A stretch of 64,000 nucleotides of DNA, taken from positions 1-64,000 of the forward strand of contig NZ_JNWV01000029.1 of the NCBI RefSeq assembly GCF_000716535.1, in the 5' to 3' direction. Positions 19,240 through 28,396 of this stretch are shown here, piece by piece. Origin of the DNA: Streptomyces flaveolus (lineage in GTDB: Bacteria; Actinomycetota; Actinomycetes; Streptomycetales; Streptomycetaceae). Every line of letters begins with the position of its first letter. Position 1 is the first letter of the stretch. Position numbers and translations under genes: made by a program. The notes under the pieces were generated by a model. That model saw only the letters and a program-made list of their open reading frames with translations, did no database searches and was not told where the DNA came from.

Positions 19240-20220
19240 ATGACGACACGGACGCTGGGACGCAGTGGCATCGAGGTGAGCGCGCTCGGTTTCGGGTGCT
19301 GGGCCATCGGGGGCGAGCACCAGACCGCCGACGGGCAGCCCGTCGGCTGGGGGAAGGTGGACGACGACGAGTCCGTACGGGCCGTCCGCCGGGCGCTGGA
19401 CCTCGGTGTCACCTTCTTCGACACCGCCGACTCCTACGGCACCGGGCACAGCGAGGAGATCCTCGGCAAGGCCCTCGGCGAGCGGCGGGACGACGTCGTC
19501 CTCGCCACCAAGTGGGGCAACGTCTTCGACGCGGACACCCGCACCCTCACCGGCACCGACGCCACCCCGGAGTACGCCCGCCGGGCCCTCACCGCCTCCC
19601 TGCGCCGCCTCGGCACCGACCGCGTCGACCTGTACCAGCTCCACATCTCCGACGCCGACCCGGCACGGGCAGCCGAACTCCGGGACGCCTGCGAGGAGTT
19701 CGTCGCCGAAGGGCTCGTCCGCGCCTACGGCTGGAGCACCGACGACCCCGCGCGGGCCGCCGTCTTCGCCGAGGGCCCGCACTGTGCGGCCGTACAGCAC
19801 ACCCTCAACGTCCTGCAGGACGCACCCGGACTCCTGGCCCTGTGCGAGCGGCTGGAGCTGGCGAGCGTCAACCGCAGCCCGCTCGCCATGGGTCTGCTCG
19901 CCGGGCGGCGCGGCGGCTCGCTGGAGGCCGGGGACATCCGGAGCCGGCCGCCGGCCTGGCTCCCGGGATACGCGGACGACGGCTCCGGCGCCGATCCCGA
20001 GTGGCTGGCCCGGATCGACGCGGTCCGCGAGATCCTCACCAGCGACGGCCGCAGCCTCGCCCAGGGCGCCCTCGCCTGGCTGTGGGCCCGCAGCACGCGC
20101 ACCGTGCCCATCCCCGGCTTCCGGACCGTCGCCCAGGCCGAGGAGAACGCCGGGGCGCTCGCGAAGGGGCCGCTCACCGCGGCACAGCTGACCGAGATCG
20201 ACCGCCTGCTCGGCAGGTGA
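19240..20220 (+). CDS. Aldo/keto reductase
   Basis: 326-aa NADPH-dependent carbonyl reductase of the AKR superfamily. The catalytic set is visible: Asp and Tyr in DTADSYGTG, Lys in ATKWGNVF and His in QLHISDAD. C-terminal IPGFRTVAQAEENAGAL binds the nucleotide phosphate. ATG 19240 is preferred over 19204 because a complete -35/-10 pair ends seven bases before it and overlaps the earlier start. The MerR-type promoter suggests induction by a thiol-reactive or electrophilic stress. Substrate not determinable. Confidence 0.9.
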   Translation: MTTRTLGRSGIEVSALGFGCWAIGGEHQTADGQPVGWGKVDDDESVRAVRRALDLGVTFFDTADSYGTGHSEEILGKALGERRDDVVLATKWGNVFDADTRTLTGTDATPEYARRALTASLRRLGTDRVDLYQLHISDADPARAAELRDACEEFVAEGLVRAYGWSTDDPARAAVFAEGPHCAAVQHTLNVLQDAPGLLALCERLELASVNRSPLAMGLLAGRRGGSLEAGDIRSRPPAWLPGYADDGSGADPEWLARIDAVREILTSDGRSLAQGALAWLWARSTRTVPIPGFRTVAQAEENAGALAKGPLTAAQLTEIDRLLGR

Positions 20221-20375
20221 GCGGTCCTGAGGGCCGTACGGGGAGGTCGGTACGGACGCTGCCGCGGCCATGACGCGGTCACGTAACTCATCGGATTTTC
20301 ATGACGCGGCAAATTCCGTGCCGTCTCGGCCCTCAGACCGCGAAGTCCCTGCTCGGCGCGGTGTACGGTCCCCGG

Positions 20376-21563
20376 GTGCGTGAATGTTCCCGGCTCAGCC
20401 GGCGTGCCGTCCTCGGGCTGACGGCCGCCGCCCTTCCCCTGTCCACGGCCACCCCCGCCGCCGCGGCGACCGTCATCGGCGGCGAGCGGCTGGCCCGCAC
20501 CGGCGTCCAGGTCCGTGGCGCCACCGGACTGCCCAGGAAGCTCACGGCCCGCGCCTGGCTGGTCGCCGACTGCGAGAGCGGGGAGGTGCTCGCCGCGTTC
20601 AACGCGCACCGTCGGCTCGCGCCCGCGTCCACGCTCAAGATGCTGTTCGCGGACACCGTGCTGAGGAAGTTCGACCGCGCCCAGCGGTACAAGGTCACCG
20701 ACGCGGACCTCGCCGACATCCCGGCCGGCTCCAGCCTCGTCGGCATCAGGCCCGGCCTCACCTACACCGTCGAGCAGCTGTGGCAGGGCGTGTTCCTGCG
20801 CTCCGGCAACGACGCCGTGCACGTGCTGTCCCACATGAACGGCGGCATAGCCAGGACGGTCGCCGAGATGCAGGCCAAGGCGGCGGACCTACAGGCCCTG
20901 GACACCCATGTGGTCAGCCCCGACGGCTTCGACCACAAGGGACAGCTCTCCTCGGCGTACGACCTCACGCTCTTCGCCCGTCACGGCCTGAAGGACCCCG
21001 ACTTCCGCGGCTACTGCGGCACGCGGACCGCCGACTTCCCGGCGGGCGGGAAGAAGACGTTCCAGATCCAGAACACCGACCGACTGCTGACCGGGGCATG
21101 GGGTCTGAAGACCTACGACGGCCTGATCGGTGTCAAGAACGGCTACACCAGCCATGCCGGAAACACCTTCACCGGCGCGGCCACCCGGGGCGGGCGCACC
21201 CTGCTGGTCACCGTGATGCATCCCGACGCGGGCGGCAACGCCGTCTACGAGCACACGGCCGCGCTGCTCGACTGGGGCTTCACCCGCGGGCGTTCGGCCC
21301 AGCCGGTGGGCACGCTGGTCGAACCGATCAGCGCGGGCGGGGCGAGCGCGACCCAGGCGCCCGTGCGGAAGACGGTGCAGGCGGCGGCCGGCGCACCCGG
21401 CACGGCGTCCGGCGGCGGTTCGGCCTGGCGGATCGCGGAGGGCGCCGCCGGGGCGCTCGCGCTGCTCGGAGCGGGGGCCTGGACCCTGCGCAGGCGCCGG
21501 GCACGGACGGCGGAGACGCCGGCGGGCGAGGGAGCGGAGACGGGGAGCAGGCACCGGCGCTGA
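20376..21563 (+). CDS. D-alanyl-D-alanine carboxypeptidase (peptidase S11)
   Basis: Exported penicillin-binding protein that trims peptidoglycan stem peptides, about 395 aa. A signal peptide opens the protein (RRAVLGLTAAALPLSTATPAAAA). The serine acylase motifs are ASTLK (~84), SGN in FLRSGNDAV, and KNG in GVKNGYT, where most relatives have KTG. A C-terminal hydrophobic helix plus basic tail (GALALLGAGAWTLRRRR) anchors it in the membrane. GTG 20376 fits the signal peptide and lies seven bases after a TACGGT hexamer; the alternative ATG 20301 lacks a ribosome site. Confidence 0.88.
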   Translation: MRECSRLSRRAVLGLTAAALPLSTATPAAAATVIGGERLARTGVQVRGATGLPRKLTARAWLVADCESGEVLAAFNAHRRLAPASTLKMLFADTVLRKFDRAQRYKVTDADLADIPAGSSLVGIRPGLTYTVEQLWQGVFLRSGNDAVHVLSHMNGGIARTVAEMQAKAADLQALDTHVVSPDGFDHKGQLSSAYDLTLFARHGLKDPDFRGYCGTRTADFPAGGKKTFQIQNTDRLLTGAWGLKTYDGLIGVKNGYTSHAGNTFTGAATRGGRTLLVTVMHPDAGGNAVYEHTAALLDWGFTRGRSAQPVGTLVEPISAGGASATQAPVRKTVQAAAGAPGTASGGGSAWRIAEGAAGALALLGAGAWTLRRRRARTAETPAGEGAETGSRHRR

Positions 21564-21611
21564 GCGGTCGTACCGCCTGCCCCGCAGCCGGGTCCGCCGC
21601 AGGCGGCATGT

Positions 21612-21699
21612 GGCGGCGGCCGTTCCATCGACCGGTGTGTACCCCGCGGCTCGCCGCGAGGTCCACCCCCAACTCCGGTCCGGTGGAACGGCCGCCGCC
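21612..21699. terminator. Large branched inverted repeat between convergent genes
   Basis: GGCGGCGGCCGTTCCA (21612-21627) pairs perfectly over 16 bp with 21684-21699. The 56-nt loop holds a smaller hairpin (CGCGG-CTCG-CCGCG type). It lies between the S11 peptidase and the convergent SDR gene and probably works as a bidirectional terminator. The remaining ~250 bp hold no gene. Confidence 0.5.
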
Positions 21700-21837
21700 T
21701 CCCCCCTGGGCAGTGGCCGCGGAACTCTTGTGCTCCAACTGTGAAGCTTGCGTGGAGAAAAGTTGAGCACATGTCATCGATCGGCCGCAATAGCGCGGAT
21801 GTTCAAATTCCGTTTGCGCGGGCCCGAAATCCGCGGC

Positions 21838-22596
21838 TCAGCCCCGCCCGATGTACGGCATCGCCGTCGCCAGTACCGTCGCGAACTGCACGTTCGCCTC
21901 CAACGGCAGCTCCGCCATGTGCCGCACCGTGCGCGCCACATCGGCCACGTCCATCACCGGTTCCGGGGCCACTTCACCGTTCGCCTGGAGCGCGCCCGTC
22001 CGCATCCGGGCCGTCATGTCCGTCGCCGCGTTGCCGACGTCGATCTGCCCCACCGCGATCCGGTACGGCCGCCCGTCCAGGGACAGCGACTTGGTCAGGC
22101 CGGTCAGCGCGTGCTTGGTCGCGGTGTAGGCGACCGAGTGCGGGCGGGGCGTGTGGGCCGAGACGGAGCCGTTGTTGATGATCCGGCCGCCCTGCGGGTC
22201 CTGCTCCTTCATCCGCCGGTAGGCGGCCTGCGCGCACAGGAACGCGCCGTTGAGGTTGGTGTCCACCACGTGCCGCCAGGCGTCGTACGGCAGTTCCTCG
22301 ACCGGGACCCCGCCGGGCCCGAAGGTCCCCGCGTTGTTGAACAGCAGGTCCACCCGGCCGAAGCGCTCCACCGTCGCCGTGAACAGCGCCTCGACGCCCT
22401 CGGGCCGCGACACGTCGGTGGGCACGGCGAGCGAGGCCGCTTCCGGCACCAGCGCCGCCGTCCCGGCCAACGGCTCCGCGCGCCGCCCGGCCAGCGCCAC
22501 CGACCAGCCGGCGCGCAGCAGTTCCACGGCGACGGCCCGCCCGATGCCGGAGCCGGCCCCGGTCACCACCGCGATGTTCGATTGCCTGTCAGTCAT
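21838..22596 (-). CDS. Short-chain dehydrogenase/reductase
   Basis: 252-aa NAD(P)-dependent oxidoreductase. The Rossmann motif TGAGSGIG opens the domain, followed by NNAG, the catalytic Ser in GSVSAHTP and YTATK (YxxxK). AGRRAEP after beta-2 suggests NADP preference. ATG 22596 is chosen: a TACGCT hexamer lies eight bases upstream and the Rossmann strand begins eight residues in; the in-frame extension to 22638 has no homology. Substrate unknown. It is co-oriented with and 57 bp downstream of the Gfo/Idh gene. Confidence 0.88.
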   Translation of the reverse strand: MTDRQSNIAVVTGAGSGIGRAVAVELLRAGWSVALAGRRAEPLAGTAALVPEAASLAVPTDVSRPEGVEALFTATVERFGRVDLLFNNAGTFGPGGVPVEELPYDAWRHVVDTNLNGAFLCAQAAYRRMKEQDPQGGRIINNGSVSAHTPRPHSVAYTATKHALTGLTKSLSLDGRPYRIAVGQIDVGNAATDMTARMRTGALQANGEVAPEPVMDVADVARTVRHMAELPLEANVQFATVLATAMPYIGRG

Positions 22597-22652
22597 GGCT
22601 CCGCAGCGTAGGCGGGAAATCCGCGATGCGGAATCCACTGTCCGCCATACGG

Positions 22653-23684
22653 CTACCCGGCGAGGACGGCCACCTCGTCGGCCGCCGTCTCCTCCCCGGG
22701 GTAGCGCACCCCGATCCGCTCCCGCACCGCGTCCAGCGTCCGCATCACCGCGAGCGTGCCCTCCAGCGGCACCAGCGGCGACTCCTTCTCGCCCGCCCGC
22801 AGCGCCCGCATGACCTCCGCCGCCTCGTGCCGCAGGCTGGTGCGCGGACCGTCGGCCGGGTCGGCGGCGAACTCCTCGGGATCACGACCGTCCCGGTGCA
22901 GAACGAACCGGTCAGGATGGAAGAAACCGGGCGGGATGTCGATCCGGCCGCGGGAACCGGTGACCGACGCGGTGACCGGCGTACCCCCGACGATCGAGCA
23001 GTGCAGCGAGGCCAGCGCGCCGTTCTCCCAGGACAGCACCGCACCGGTCTGGAGGTCGACGCCCTCGGGCGACAGCACCGCGTTCGCGGCGATCCCGTCC
23101 GGCTCGCCCAGCAGGAGCTGCGCGAACGACACCGGGTACACGCCCAGGTCCAGCAGTGCCCCGCCGCCCAGCGCCGGATCCCGCAGCCGGTGCGCCGCCG
23201 GGAAGGGGCCGGCCAGCCCGAAGTCGGCGTGCACGGTCCGCACCTCGCCGATCGCCCCGTCCTCCACCAGCGCCTTCAGCCGCCGGACCAGCGGGTTGCA
23301 GTACATCCACATCGCCTCCATCAGGAAGCGGTCGTGCTCCCGCGCCAGCGTGACGAGCTCCTCCGCCTCGCGCAGGTTCAGCGTGAACGGCTTCTCGCAC
23401 AGCACGTTCCGGCCCGCCGTCAGGCACAGCCCGGCCGCCGCCCGGTGCGCCGTGTGCGGAGTGGCGACGTACACGACGTCGACGTCCGGGTCCGCCGCCA
23501 GCGACTCCCAGTCGCCGTACGCCCGCTCCACCCCGAACCGCTCGGCGAACGCCTCCGCCGACTCCCGCCGGCGCGACGCCACCGCCACGATGTCCGCGTC
23601 CGGCAGATCGACCAGATCCGCCGCGAACGCCGCCGCGATCCCGCCCGTCGCCAGGATCCCCCACCGCACGCTCTCTCCCGCCAT
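22653..23684 (-). CDS. Gfo/Idh/MocA family oxidoreductase
   Basis: About 343 aa. The N-terminal NAD(P) Rossmann fold has [13 protein letters not shown] and [16 protein letters not shown]. The family signature [14 protein letters not shown] carries the catalytic Lys, and a C-terminal alpha/beta domain binds the sugar-like substrate ([15 protein letters not shown]). ATG 23684 follows GAGGGTGGG and is preferred; an in-frame ATG at 23699 is possible. It is divergent from the Bcr-type MFS gene. The physiological substrate cannot be read from sequence. Confidence 0.88.
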   Translation of the reverse strand: MAGESVRWGILATGGIAAAFAADLVDLPDADIVAVASRRRESAEAFAERFGVERAYGDWESLAADPDVDVVYVATPHTAHRAAAGLCLTAGRNVLCEKPFTLNLREAEELVTLAREHDRFLMEAMWMYCNPLVRRLKALVEDGAIGEVRTVHADFGLAGPFPAAHRLRDPALGGGALLDLGVYPVSFAQLLLGEPDGIAANAVLSPEGVDLQTGAVLSWENGALASLHCSIVGGTPVTASVTGSRGRIDIPPGFFHPDRFVLHRDGRDPEEFAADPADGPRTSLRHEAAEVMRALRAGEKESPLVPLEGTLAVMRTLDAVRERIGVRYPGEETAADEVAVLAG

Positions 23685-23784
23685 CCCACCCTCGCTCATC
23701 TGTGCCTCGACAGTGTGTACGAGCTGAGAGCATAGGTGCCGGTCGTGTCAGCGACACCGATGTCAAGGAAGCAGGGAGGGGCAC

Positions 23785-25098
23785 ATGCCGGAACACGCGG
23801 CGGCACCGACACCGGAACAGGACCAGCGGTCCGCCTCCGCCTCCGCACCGTCACCGGCCCGCGCACCGCGCCGCACCGGCCCCCTCGTCACCTTCCTCCT
23901 CGGCGGCCTCACCGCGACCACCCCGCTCGCGATGGACATGTACCTGCCGTCGCTGCCGGAGGTCACCCGCTCCCTGGCCGCCCCCGCCGTCACCGTCCAG
24001 CTCACCCTCACCGCCTGCATGGCCGGACTCGCGCTCGGCCAGCTGGTCGTCGGCCCCCTCAGCGACCGCTGGGGACGGCGCCGCCCGCTGCTCATCGGAC
24101 TCACCGTCTATCTGGCCGCCACCACCCTGTGCGCCCTCGCGCCCACCGTCGAGACGCTGATCGCCTTCCGGCTGGCGCAGGGCCTCACCGGCGCGGCCGG
24201 GGTGGTCATCGCCCGGGCCGTCGTCCGCGACCTGTACGACGGCGTCGCCATGGCCCGCTTCTTCTCCACCCTCATGCTGATCTCCGGGGCCGCCCCGATC
24301 ATCGCGCCGCTCGTCGGCGGGCAGATCCTGCGGGTGACGGACTGGCGGGGCGTCTTCGTGGTGCTCACGGTGATCGGCGCCGCGCTCACCGCGCTGGTCT
24401 GGACGCGGCTGCCGGAGACCCTGCCGCCGGAGGAACGGCACAGCGGCGGAACCGGCGAGGCCCTGCGAGCGATGCGCGGCCTCCTCGCCGACCTGCCCTT
24501 CACCGGCTACATGCTCGCCGGCGGCTTCGCCTTCGCCGCGCTCTTCGCCTACGTGAGCGCGTCCCCCTTCGTCGTCCAGGAGATCTACGGCGCCTCCCCG
24601 CAGACCTTCAGCCTGCTGTTCGGCCTCAACTCCGTCGGCCTGGTGGCCGCCGGCCAGCTCAACGGCAAGGTGCTGGTCGGCCGGGTCAGCCTGGACAAGG
24701 TGCTCGCCGGCGGCCTGACCGTCATCGTGCTCGCCGCGACCGCCCTGCTGCTGATGGCCACGGGCGTCTTCGGCGACACCGGCCTCGTCCCCGTCGCCGC
24801 CGCCCTCTTCGTCCTGATGTCCGCTATGGGCGTCACCCTGCCCAACGCCCAGACCCTCGCCCTGGCGCGCACCCGGCACGCCGCCGGCTCCGCCTCCGCG
24901 CTGCTCGGCACCTCCTCCTTCCTCGTCGGCGCCGTCGCCTCCCCCCTCGTCGGCGTCGCCGGGGAGGACACCGCCGTCCCGATGGCCGTCGTCCAGCTGA
25001 CCGGAGCACTGGTCGCGGTGGCCTGCTTCGTGGGAATGTGCCGTCCCTGGGCGTCACGGGGTACCACCCGTGCGGGGTCGGAGGGAGACGAGAGCTGA
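23785..25098 (+). CDS. Bcr/CflA-type multidrug MFS exporter
   Basis: 437-aa inner-membrane drug:proton antiporter with 12 predicted helices. The first helix pair includes TTPLAMDMYLPSLPEVTRSL. Motif A is GPLSDRWGRRRPLL, and RLAQGLTGAAGVVIARAVVRDLYDG is typical of the Bcr/CflA group. ATG 23785 follows GGGAGGGG. Its stop TGA overlaps the probable CTG start of the following hydrolase gene. Substrate unknown. Confidence 0.9.
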   Translation: MPEHAAAPTPEQDQRSASASAPSPARAPRRTGPLVTFLLGGLTATTPLAMDMYLPSLPEVTRSLAAPAVTVQLTLTACMAGLALGQLVVGPLSDRWGRRRPLLIGLTVYLAATTLCALAPTVETLIAFRLAQGLTGAAGVVIARAVVRDLYDGVAMARFFSTLMLISGAAPIIAPLVGGQILRVTDWRGVFVVLTVIGAALTALVWTRLPETLPPEERHSGGTGEALRAMRGLLADLPFTGYMLAGGFAFAALFAYVSASPFVVQEIYGASPQTFSLLFGLNSVGLVAAGQLNGKVLVGRVSLDKVLAGGLTVIVLAATALLLMATGVFGDTGLVPVAAALFVLMSAMGVTLPNAQTLALARTRHAAGSASALLGTSSFLVGAVASPLVGVAGEDTAVPMAVVQLTGALVAVACFVGMCRPWASRGTTRAGSEGDES

Positions 25099-26219
25099 GC
25101 GCACCGAGACTGCGCGCCGGCACACCGGAGCGGGCCGGGCTCGACGCCGTCGAACTCGGGCACCTGGCCGACGAGGTGCACGCCCTCACCACCGGCGAGC
25201 GCCCCTGGGCGTCCGGCGCCGTCGTACTGGCCGGCCGCGGACCCGTGATCGCCGTGGCCGAGGCCGCGGGCTGGGCCGTGCGCTACGCCGCCCACGACCC
25301 CGAGACCGGCGCCGCGGTGGAACTGCCGCCAGCCGCCCGGGTCCCGGCCACCGTCGACACCCCCTTCGACCTGGCGTCCCTCACCAAGCTGTTCACGTCC
25401 GTCGCCGCCGTGCAGCAGGTCGAGCACGGCACCCTCGGCATGGACGCCCGCGTCGGCGACTACCTGCCCGACTTCCACGCCGCCGCCGCGCACGGCATCA
25501 CGGTGCGGCAACTGCTCACCCACACCTCCGGCCTGCGCCCCGAACTGCCCCTGTACGACTGCCCCGACGACGCGACCCGTCTCGACCTGCTGCGCGCCGA
25601 GGCCCCGTCCGGCGAGCCCGGCCACTACGTGTACTCGGACCTGAACATGCTCCTGCTCCAGTTCGTCCTGGAGCGCGTCACCGGGCGCACCCTCGACGTC
25701 CTGGTGCGGGACTGCATCACCCGGCCGCTCGGCATGACCGCCACCACGTTCGGGCCCTGCCCCGGCGCCGCGGCAACCGAGGACCAGCGGCGGCCGTGGG
25801 CCAAGGCCGACCGGGGGATGCTGCGGGGCGTGGTCCACGACGAGAACGCCTGGGCGCTCGGCGGGGTCGCCGGCCACGCGGGCCTCTTCTCCACCGCGCC
25901 CGACCTGGCCGTCTTCTGCCGCGCCCTGCTCGCGGGCGGCTCCTACGGCCCCGCGCGCATCCTCGGTCCCGACTTCGTGGAGCTGCTGTTCACCCCGCCC
26001 GGCCTGGGCTTCCACCTGGACCAGCCGTGGTTCATGGGCGAGCTGGCGGGCCGCGGCGCGGCGGGCCACACGGGCTTCACCGGCACGGCCCTGATCCTGG
26101 ACCGGGCGACGGACACGTTCCTCGTAGTCCTGGCCAACACGGTCCACCCGAAACGCCGGACACCGGACAACGGCCCCCGGGCGAGACTGGCGACGCACCT
26201 GGCGCGGGCGGTGATCTGA
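25095..26219 (+). CDS. Serine hydrolase (class C beta-lactamase family), probable CTG start
   Basis: 374-aa penicillin-recognising hydrolase. SxxK is SLTK in DLASLTKLFT, the YxN-equivalent is YSDLN and the third motif is HTGFTG. These belong to the esterase/beta-lactamase class C group. There is no signal peptide, so it is likely cytoplasmic. Homology-like sequence (GTPERAGLDAVELG) starts almost at the first codon. The only suitable start is CTG 25095, overlapping the MFS stop (CTGA) and eight bases after GGAGGG; the next in-frame GTG, ~27 codons on, would remove this block. Confidence 0.8.
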   Translation: MSAPRLRAGTPERAGLDAVELGHLADEVHALTTGERPWASGAVVLAGRGPVIAVAEAAGWAVRYAAHDPETGAAVELPPAARVPATVDTPFDLASLTKLFTSVAAVQQVEHGTLGMDARVGDYLPDFHAAAAHGITVRQLLTHTSGLRPELPLYDCPDDATRLDLLRAEAPSGEPGHYVYSDLNMLLLQFVLERVTGRTLDVLVRDCITRPLGMTATTFGPCPGAAATEDQRRPWAKADRGMLRGVVHDENAWALGGVAGHAGLFSTAPDLAVFCRALLAGGSYGPARILGPDFVELLFTPPGLGFHLDQPWFMGELAGRGAAGHTGFTGTALILDRATDTFLVVLANTVHPKRRTPDNGPRARLATHLARAVI

Positions 26220-26409
26220 CCCCACCACCGCCTGCCCCGGAACCAACGGCGCCTTCCGCGCGGGCCGAGCGGGTTGGGGTGGCGGTGTGTTCGGGCCGAG
26301 CGAGCCGGACCGCTGGGCGGTGCCTTTCCAGCCGGCCCAGCCGGAAGCCGTGGCGGTGACTTCGCAGCCGACCGAGTCGGGTGGTGGGTGGGCATAGGCG
26401 GCCGGGGGT

Positions 26410-26428
26410 CTGGGGGCGGAGCCCCCAG
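26410..26428. terminator. Short GC hairpin
   Basis: CTGGGGGC (26410-26417) and GCCCCCAG (26421-26428) form an 8-bp perfect stem with a GGA triloop. It has the appearance of a widespread Streptomyces intergenic hairpin. It lies ~190 bp after the serine hydrolase and probably ends its transcript. Confidence 0.5.
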
Positions 26429-26444
26429 CGGGTCGGCGCCGGCA

Positions 26445-26583
26445 CCGGGCGCCATGAGGTCGAGCCCCGGCGGACCCGCACCGGTACCGGGCGCCATGAG
26501 GTCGAGCCCTGGCGGACCCGCACCGGCGCTGGGCGCCATGAGGGCAGCCCCCGGCGGACCCGCACCGGTGCCGGGCGCCATAG
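26445..26583. repeat. 42-bp tandem repeat, 3.3 copies
   Basis: Units start at 26445, 26487 and 26529 with a partial fourth at 26571. Each begins with C(C/T)GGGCGCCATGAGG and contains CGGCGGACCCGCACCGG. The array ends right at the TAGAAT hexamer that serves the next gene. Forty-two is a multiple of three, so the ORF through it shows 14-residue repeats, but no coding role is apparent. The 373-bp gap 26220-26592 holds only this and the hairpin. Confidence 0.85.
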
Positions 26584-26592
26584 AATCGCCAG

Positions 26593-27570
26593 GTGAACGA
26601 CCCCCTGCGCACAGCCCTGGCCGAGCTGCTCGACGGCCTGCCCCCCACGGAGGTCACCGCCGCCGTGGACCGGCTGATCGCCAACTACCGCGGCGACACC
26701 CCGACGCACGCGCCGATCCTCCGCGACCGCGCCGACGTGGCCGCGTACGCCGCCTACCGCATGCCCGCCACCTTCGAGGCCGTCCACTCCGCGCTGGAGG
26801 CGTTCGCGGCGACCGTCCCCGACTGGACGCCCGGCAGCCATGTCGACGTCGGCGGCGGCACCGGCGCCGCCACCTGGGCCGTCACCGCCACCTGGCCCGG
26901 CGAGCGCAGCGTCACCGTGCTGGACTGGGCCGAACCCGCCCTCGCCCTCGGCCGGCGGATCGCCGCCGCCAACCCGGCCCTGAAGGACGCCCGCTGGCAG
27001 CGCGCCCGGATCGGCAAGGACCTCACCCTGGACGCCACCGACCTGGTCACGGTGTCGTACGTCCTGAACGAACTCGCCGAGACCGACCGCGCCGCCCTCG
27101 TCGACGCCGCCGCCTCCGCCGCCCGGACCGTCGTGATCGTCGAGGCCGGCACCCCGGCCGGCTACGCGCGCGTGATCGAGGCCCGCGACCGGCTGATCCG
27201 GGCCGGCTTCCGCATCGCCGCCCCCTGCCCGCACAGCGCCGCCTGCCCCATCGCGCCCGGCACGGACTGGTGCCACTTCTCCGCCCGCGTCGGCCGTTCC
27301 TCGCTGCACCGCCAGGTCAAGGGCGGCTCACTGGCGTACGAGGACGAGAAGTTCTCCTACGTCGCCGCCACCCGGCTGCCCGCCGAGCCGGCCCCCGCCC
27401 GCGTGGTCAGGCGCCCGCAGATCCGCAAGGGCCAGGTGCTGCTCGACCTGTGCGAGACCGAGGAACGGCTGCGCCGGACGACGGTCACCAAGCGCCACGG
27501 CGACCTGTACAAGGCGGCCCGCGACGCGGACTGGGGAGACGCCTGGCCGCCGTACGACCCCGCGCCCTGA
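26593..27570 (+). CDS. Rsm22-like small-ribosomal-subunit methyltransferase family protein
   Basis: 325 aa. An N-terminal helical part is followed by a SAM-binding fold (VDVGGGTGAATWAV), then the Rsm22 signature with cysteines PCPHSAACPIAPGTDWCHFS and RSSLHRQVKGG. These cysteines are thought to bind an iron-sulfur cluster in the mitochondrial relatives. GTG 26593 lies six bases after TAGAAT, so translation is probably leaderless. The C-terminus has RKGQVLLDLC. Its target, probably ribosome-related, is not established in bacteria. Confidence 0.85.
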   Translation: MNDPLRTALAELLDGLPPTEVTAAVDRLIANYRGDTPTHAPILRDRADVAAYAAYRMPATFEAVHSALEAFAATVPDWTPGSHVDVGGGTGAATWAVTATWPGERSVTVLDWAEPALALGRRIAAANPALKDARWQRARIGKDLTLDATDLVTVSYVLNELAETDRAALVDAAASAARTVVIVEAGTPAGYARVIEARDRLIRAGFRIAAPCPHSAACPIAPGTDWCHFSARVGRSSLHRQVKGGSLAYEDEKFSYVAATRLPAEPAPARVVRRPQIRKGQVLLDLCETEERLRRTTVTKRHGDLYKAARDADWGDAWPPYDPAP

Positions 27571-27654
27571 CCGTCCCTCCTGAACTCCGCGCCCTGAACT
27601 CCGCGCCCTGACTCGTGTCGTGGCCCGCCCCCGCCGCTTGTTACTTTCGACCCC

Positions 27655-28269
27655 ATGGTCAGCAAGCCCGCCCCCGACGCCACCCGCCGCAGCGAGAGGT
27701 CCCGCCGGGCCATCTACGCAGCCGCCCTCACCCTGGTCGGGGAGGTCGGGTACCCGAAGACCACCGTCGAGGCCATCGCCGCCCGGGCCGGGGTCGGCAA
27801 GCAGACCATCTACCGGTGGTGGTCGTCCAAGGCGGACGTCCTGCTGGAGGCCTTCCTGGACCTCGCCGAGCAGGCGGCCCGCGCGGCGGGGCAGGAGGTG
27901 GACGCCATCCCGGACACCGGTGACCTGGCCGCCGACCTGAAGGCGGTGCTGCGGGCCACGGTGGACGAGCTGCTCGACCCGCGCTTCGAGGCGCCCGCGC
28001 GGGCACTGGCCGCGGAAGGGGTGGTCAACGAACAGCTCGGCCGCGAGGTCGTGACCAAGCTGCTCGAACCGCAGCTTCGGCTGTACGTCGCCCGGTTGCG
28101 CTCGGCGCAGGAGGCGGGGGCCGTACGGGCCGGCGTCGACCCCCGGATCGCGCTGGAGTTGTTCGTCTCCCCGCTCGCGCAACGCTGGCTGCAACGGACC
28201 GGGCCGATCTCGTACGCGTACACGGACACCCTCGTCGAGTACGCCCTGCACGGAATCGCCCGGCACTGA
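27655..28269 (+). CDS. TetR family transcriptional regulator
   Basis: 204 aa with an N-terminal helix-turn-helix (AIAARAGVGKQTIYRWWSSK, ~40-60) and a C-terminal ligand domain like the TetR_C_16/AcrR group (VDELLDPRFEAPARALAAEG...LFVSPLAQRWL). ATG 27655 lies after TTACTTTCGACCCC with no ribosome site, so the mRNA is probably leaderless. Just upstream a 15-bp unit (CTGAACTCCGCGCCC) is duplicated at 27580-27610. No obvious partner gene; ligand unknown. Confidence 0.88.
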   Translation: MVSKPAPDATRRSERSRRAIYAAALTLVGEVGYPKTTVEAIAARAGVGKQTIYRWWSSKADVLLEAFLDLAEQAARAAGQEVDAIPDTGDLAADLKAVLRATVDELLDPRFEAPARALAAEGVVNEQLGREVVTKLLEPQLRLYVARLRSAQEAGAVRAGVDPRIALELFVSPLAQRWLQRTGPISYAYTDTLVEYALHGIARH

Positions 28270-28396
28270 ATGCCCCGCCCGCCCACCGGTGACGGTCGGC
28301 CACTCGCCTGCGGCGACCCCCCGAAGCACGCGAAGATGGGACGATAAGGCATGCTGTCCGCACACCAGCGAGGCGACCACCAGACCGAGGGGATAG

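Noticed and set aside
26274..27611. 445-residue frame with perfect 14-residue repeats
   Set aside because: Repeats come from the noncoding 42-bp array; the rest is a shadow of the Rsm22-like gene.
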